Shown here: one piece after another, positions 6,258-8,419 of the stretch
How the letters are laid out: each line of letters begins with the position of its first letter
Position numbering within the stretch: the first letter of the stretch is position 1
The notes under the pieces: model-generated
What the model saw: the letters and a program-made list of their open reading frames with translations, nothing else
Databases searched by the model: none
Told to the model about the DNA's origin: nothing
Source: Limnohabitans sp.
Lineage (GTDB): Bacteria; Pseudomonadota; Gammaproteobacteria; Burkholderiales; Burkholderiaceae_C
NCBI GenBank assembly: GCA_009693225.1
Contig: SHXP01000090.1
Location: 1-8,419, forward strand
Reading direction: 5' to 3'
DNA: 8,419 nucleotides
Made by a program: the position numbers and the translations under genes

Positions 6258-7208
6258 ATGAACTATGCAGTCTCAGACAGTAAAGGCCTGAGCTACCAGT
6301 GGTTGGCTTTTGTCCTGATGTTCGCTTTTTTTGCTATTGCGCCGTATTTCATCTACCCCGTGTTTTTGATGAAGGTCATGTGCTTTGCCTTGTTTGCCTG
6401 CGCTTTCAATCTGTTGCTGGGTTTCGGCGGCCTCTTGTCATTCGGGCACGCCATGTTTTTCGGTACCGCCGGGTATGCTGCCGCACATGCCGCTAAGGTC
6501 TGGGGTTTGACACCGGAAATCAGTGTCTTGTTTTCCACCTTGTGCGCGACCTTGCTGGCCTGGGTGGTCGGTTTGCTGGCCATCAGGCGCCAAGGTATTT
6601 ACTTCGCCATGATCACCCTGGCCTTGTCACAAATGGTCTACTTTGTATACCTGCAAACGCCATTCACAGGCGGCGAAGACGGGATACAGGGCGTGCCTCA
6701 AGGGATGCTGTTCGGTGTGGTAGACCTCAGTAACAGCACTGCCATGTACATGTTTGTACTGGGTATTTTTCTGGCCGGCTTTGCACTGGTATGGCGTATC
6801 GTTCATTCCCCTTTCGGACAGGTGCTCAAGGCCATCCGCGAAAACGAACAACGTGCTTTATCGCTGGGTTATGACACCGACCGTTTCAAACTGATCGCTT
6901 TTGTGCTCTCAGGTCTGGTCGCCGGTATGGCCGGCGGCACCAAGGCGCTGGTGTTTCAGCTGGCTTCGCTGACAGATGCGCACTGGACCATGTCCGGTGA
7001 AGTGGTGTTGATGACACTGGTCGGCGGCCTGGGTACCTTGTTCGGTCCGGTGGTCGGTGCTGCGGTTATTGTGACCATGCAAAACTATCTGGCGCAACTC
7101 GGTTCCTGGGTGACCGTGGTGCAGGGGCTGATTTTTGTGGTTTGCGTCATGCTGTTTCGCAAGGGCTTGATCGGCGAGATCGCGAGTCTCATCCGAAAGC
7201 CTTTGTAA
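6258..7208 (+). CDS. livM: ABC importer inner-membrane permease, LivM-like
   Basis: A 316-residue second permease, pairing with the LivH-like subunit. It is strongly hydrophobic with about eight to ten membrane segments. LivM hallmarks are ACAFNLLLGFGGLLSFGHAM (47-66), RRQGIYFAMITLALSQM (110-126), the loop TGGEDGIQGVP (137-147), the ATPase-coupling loop SPFGQVLKAIRENEQRALSL (184-203), and LVGGLGTLFGPVVGA (254-268). The length is in the usual range. ATG 6258 is three bases after the previous stop; only a poor GGA-containing site lies upstream, so translation is probably coupled. A 60-base gap with no evident terminator separates it from the cyclase gene, consistent with one transcript. Confidence 0.93.
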   Translation: MNYAVSDSKGLSYQWLAFVLMFAFFAIAPYFIYPVFLMKVMCFALFACAFNLLLGFGGLLSFGHAMFFGTAGYAAAHAAKVWGLTPEISVLFSTLCATLLAWVVGLLAIRRQGIYFAMITLALSQMVYFVYLQTPFTGGEDGIQGVPQGMLFGVVDLSNSTAMYMFVLGIFLAGFALVWRIVHSPFGQVLKAIRENEQRALSLGYDTDRFKLIAFVLSGLVAGMAGGTKALVFQLASLTDAHWTMSGEVVLMTLVGGLGTLFGPVVGAAVIVTMQNYLAQLGSWVTVVQGLIFVVCVMLFRKGLIGEIASLIRKPL

Positions 7209-7255
7209 GCATGTCCTTTACGGCCGCTTTCATTGTTTGACTTAATTTGAAATGC

Positions 7256-7260
7256 AGAGG
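7256..7260 (+). promoter_or_regulatory. Ribosome binding site fixing the cyclase start
   Basis: AGAGG ends eight bases before ATG 7269. The in-frame GTG at 7260 overlaps this site, so 7269 is the better start. Confidence 0.75.
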
Positions 7261-7268
7261 TGCAAGTC

Positions 7269-8330
7269 ATGAGTATATCGACACGCTGGAAAAACCGCCC
7301 TGCCGGTTCAACCTGGGGCGATTTCGGTCCGGACGACCAGGCCGGGCGCATGAATTTGCTGACCCGTGACAAAGTCATGCAAGGCATGGCTGAGGTCAAG
7401 CATGGCATCACCTTTAACCTGAGCCTGCCGCTGGATTACCCGGGCGGCAGCGTGCTCAACCCCAGACGCAGCGCGCCGGTGTTGCGGCCGACTGTGCGCA
7501 ACGGCAAACCGAACATGAACTACCAGCTGTGGTGCGACGACCCTTTGTGCACTGACGTGATGAGCGACGATCTGGTCATCATGCATTTGCAGTACAGCAC
7601 CCAGTGGGACAGTCTGGCACATGCGGGGTCCATGTTTGATGCGGACGGCGACGGTATTCCTGAACCGCTTTACTACAACGGCTACCGCGCCGGAATCGAC
7701 GTGGTCGGCCCGGACAAGCCTGAGGGTGCCGGTATTTTTGATTTCATCAATATCCCCAAGGAGTCGACGTCTTACGCGAAAGCATTGGGCATCGAGCACA
7801 TGGCCGAGCGCTGTGTGCAGGGCCGCGCGGTCATGGTGGATTTGCATGCCCACCTGGGTCATACCGGCGAGGCCGTCGGCTATAACGCCTGGATGCGCAT
7901 TCTGGAAAAAAACCGCATCGAAGTGGAAAGCGGTGACATGGTGTGCATACACACCGGCTTCGGCCAGGTGTTGCTGGACATGAAACGCCAGCCTGATGCC
8001 GAGGTGCTGGCGCGTTCCGGCAGCACGCTCGACGGCCGTGATGAAAAACTCAAGCAGTGGATCACCGACAGCGGCTTGATCGCACTGATCGCCGACAACT
8101 ACGCGGTCGAGGCCCATCCGGCGATGCCCGGCGACGGCGCCTGCGCCACCTTGCCCTTGCACGAGCACTGTTTGTTCAAGCTGGGTGTGCACCTGGGCGA
8201 GCTCTGGTACATGAGCCATCTGGCCGCCTGGTTGCGGGAAAACAAGCGTAGCCGCTTTTTATTGACAGCGCCTCCCCTGCGCCTGCCCGGCGCTATCGGT
8301 TCGCCGGCGGCACCTGTGGCGACGGTTTGA
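7269..8330 (+). CDS. Cyclase-family metal-dependent hydrolase (kynurenine formamidase superfamily)
   Basis: A 353-residue cytoplasmic protein (no signal peptide) of the Cyclase family, PF04199, which includes KynB-type kynurenine formamidase and isatin hydrolase. The metal-site region is MHLQYSTQWDSLAHAG (105-120). It corresponds to the canonical HxGTHxDxPxH motif: His106, Asp114 and His118 are the likely ligands, with Gln112 at the second-His position, a variant I recall as common in this longer subfamily. Other conserved parts are GRAVMVDLHAHLG (185-197), GDMVCIHTGFGQ (222-233), a catalytic-region-like ADNYAVEAHP (275-284), and a C-terminal LPLHEHCLFKLGVHLGELWY (295-314). At over 350 residues it is much longer than KynB (about 210), so kynurenine formamidase activity should not be assumed. 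It follows the transporter by 60 bases and probably acts on the imported compound or a product, hydrolysing a cyclic amide, lactone or similar bond; that is inference. Its sequence looks GC-richer than the rest of the window. Confidence 0.88.
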   Translation: MSISTRWKNRPAGSTWGDFGPDDQAGRMNLLTRDKVMQGMAEVKHGITFNLSLPLDYPGGSVLNPRRSAPVLRPTVRNGKPNMNYQLWCDDPLCTDVMSDDLVIMHLQYSTQWDSLAHAGSMFDADGDGIPEPLYYNGYRAGIDVVGPDKPEGAGIFDFINIPKESTSYAKALGIEHMAERCVQGRAVMVDLHAHLGHTGEAVGYNAWMRILEKNRIEVESGDMVCIHTGFGQVLLDMKRQPDAEVLARSGSTLDGRDEKLKQWITDSGLIALIADNYAVEAHPAMPGDGACATLPLHEHCLFKLGVHLGELWYMSHLAAWLRENKRSRFLLTAPPLRLPGAIGSPAAPVATV

Positions 8331-8356
8331 AAGCCTATTCAGCAAACTAATACTTA

Positions 8357-8385
8357 TTGGTTAAATCCAAATATTTTGTTATATT
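8357..8385 (+). promoter_or_regulatory. Candidate promoter for a gene beyond the right edge
   Basis: TTGGTT (8357-8362) and TATATT (8380-8385) are 17 bases apart; the -10 matches five of six consensus positions and the -35 three of six. The surrounding bases are strikingly AT-rich compared with the preceding gene. TTGG (8357-8360) and CCAA (8367-8370) form a small inverted repeat over the -35, and ACTAATA occurs twice, at 8346-8352 and 8387-8393. Confidence 0.4.
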
Positions 8386-8401
8386 TACTAATAAATTATC
8401 T

Positions 8402-8409
8402 AAGGAAGG
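8402..8409 (+). promoter_or_regulatory. Strong ribosome binding site at the right edge
   Basis: AAGGAAGG lies ten bases from the window end with no ATG after it inside the window. Together with the promoter-like pair upstream, it suggests a coding sequence starting at or just past base 8420, transcribed in the same direction as the operon. Confidence 0.5.
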
Positions 8410-8419
8410 TCTGAAAAAC

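Noticed and set aside
7209..7268. Possible terminator between the LivM-like gene and the cyclase gene
   Set aside because: No stable hairpin followed by a T-run was found; the only self-complementary core, CGGCCG, is too short.
7308..8219. Long minus-strand ORF (303 codons) opposite the cyclase gene
   Set aside because: Its His/Val/Gln-rich composition is typical of an antisense shadow of a GC-rich gene, and the plus-strand protein has clear cyclase-family motifs.

Overview
The window looks like chromosomal DNA from a betaproteobacterium, probably of the Burkholderiales. This is inferred from remembered resemblance of the transporter proteins and the secreted rhodanese to proteins of that group, and from the moderate GC content. 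No marker gene settles the species.

Left part (1-1674): an AT-rich, inverted-repeat-rich stretch with no convincing gene (1-419) precedes a small secreted GlcG/HbpS-type protein (420-896). After a possible weak terminator comes an RraA-family gene (940-1674). Its frame is intact from a signal-peptide-like start to the family C-terminus but is interrupted by two in-frame TAG codons, so it is called a pseudogene.

Middle (1675-2623): a periplasmic single-domain rhodanese lies on the minus strand (1770-2360), convergent with the RraA-like gene and divergent from the transport operon. The 263-base divergent gap holds a perfect 9-bp inverted repeat whose half-sites are 20 bp apart, and a candidate forward promoter.

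Right part (2624-8330): one tightly packed plus-strand operon encodes a complete branched-chain-amino-acid-type (HAAT) ABC importer. The order is ATPase (LivG-like), ATPase (LivF-like, Arg in place of the Walker A Lys), periplasmic binding protein, permease (LivH-like), permease (LivM-like). A metal-dependent cyclase/hydrolase of the kynurenine-formamidase superfamily closes it. The likely logic is that the binding protein captures a small carboxylate or aromatic/cyclic compound, the LivHMGF complex imports it, and the cyclase-family enzyme acts on it or a derivative in the cytoplasm. The substrate cannot be read from sequence. The last 80 bases carry a promoter-like pair and a strong ribosome binding site, so another gene probably begins just beyond the right edge.

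No tRNA, rRNA, CRISPR array or intact mobile element was seen. The most notable observations are the doubly amber-interrupted RraA-like gene, the operator-like repeat upstream of the transporter, and the transporter-cyclase pairing with unknown substrate.
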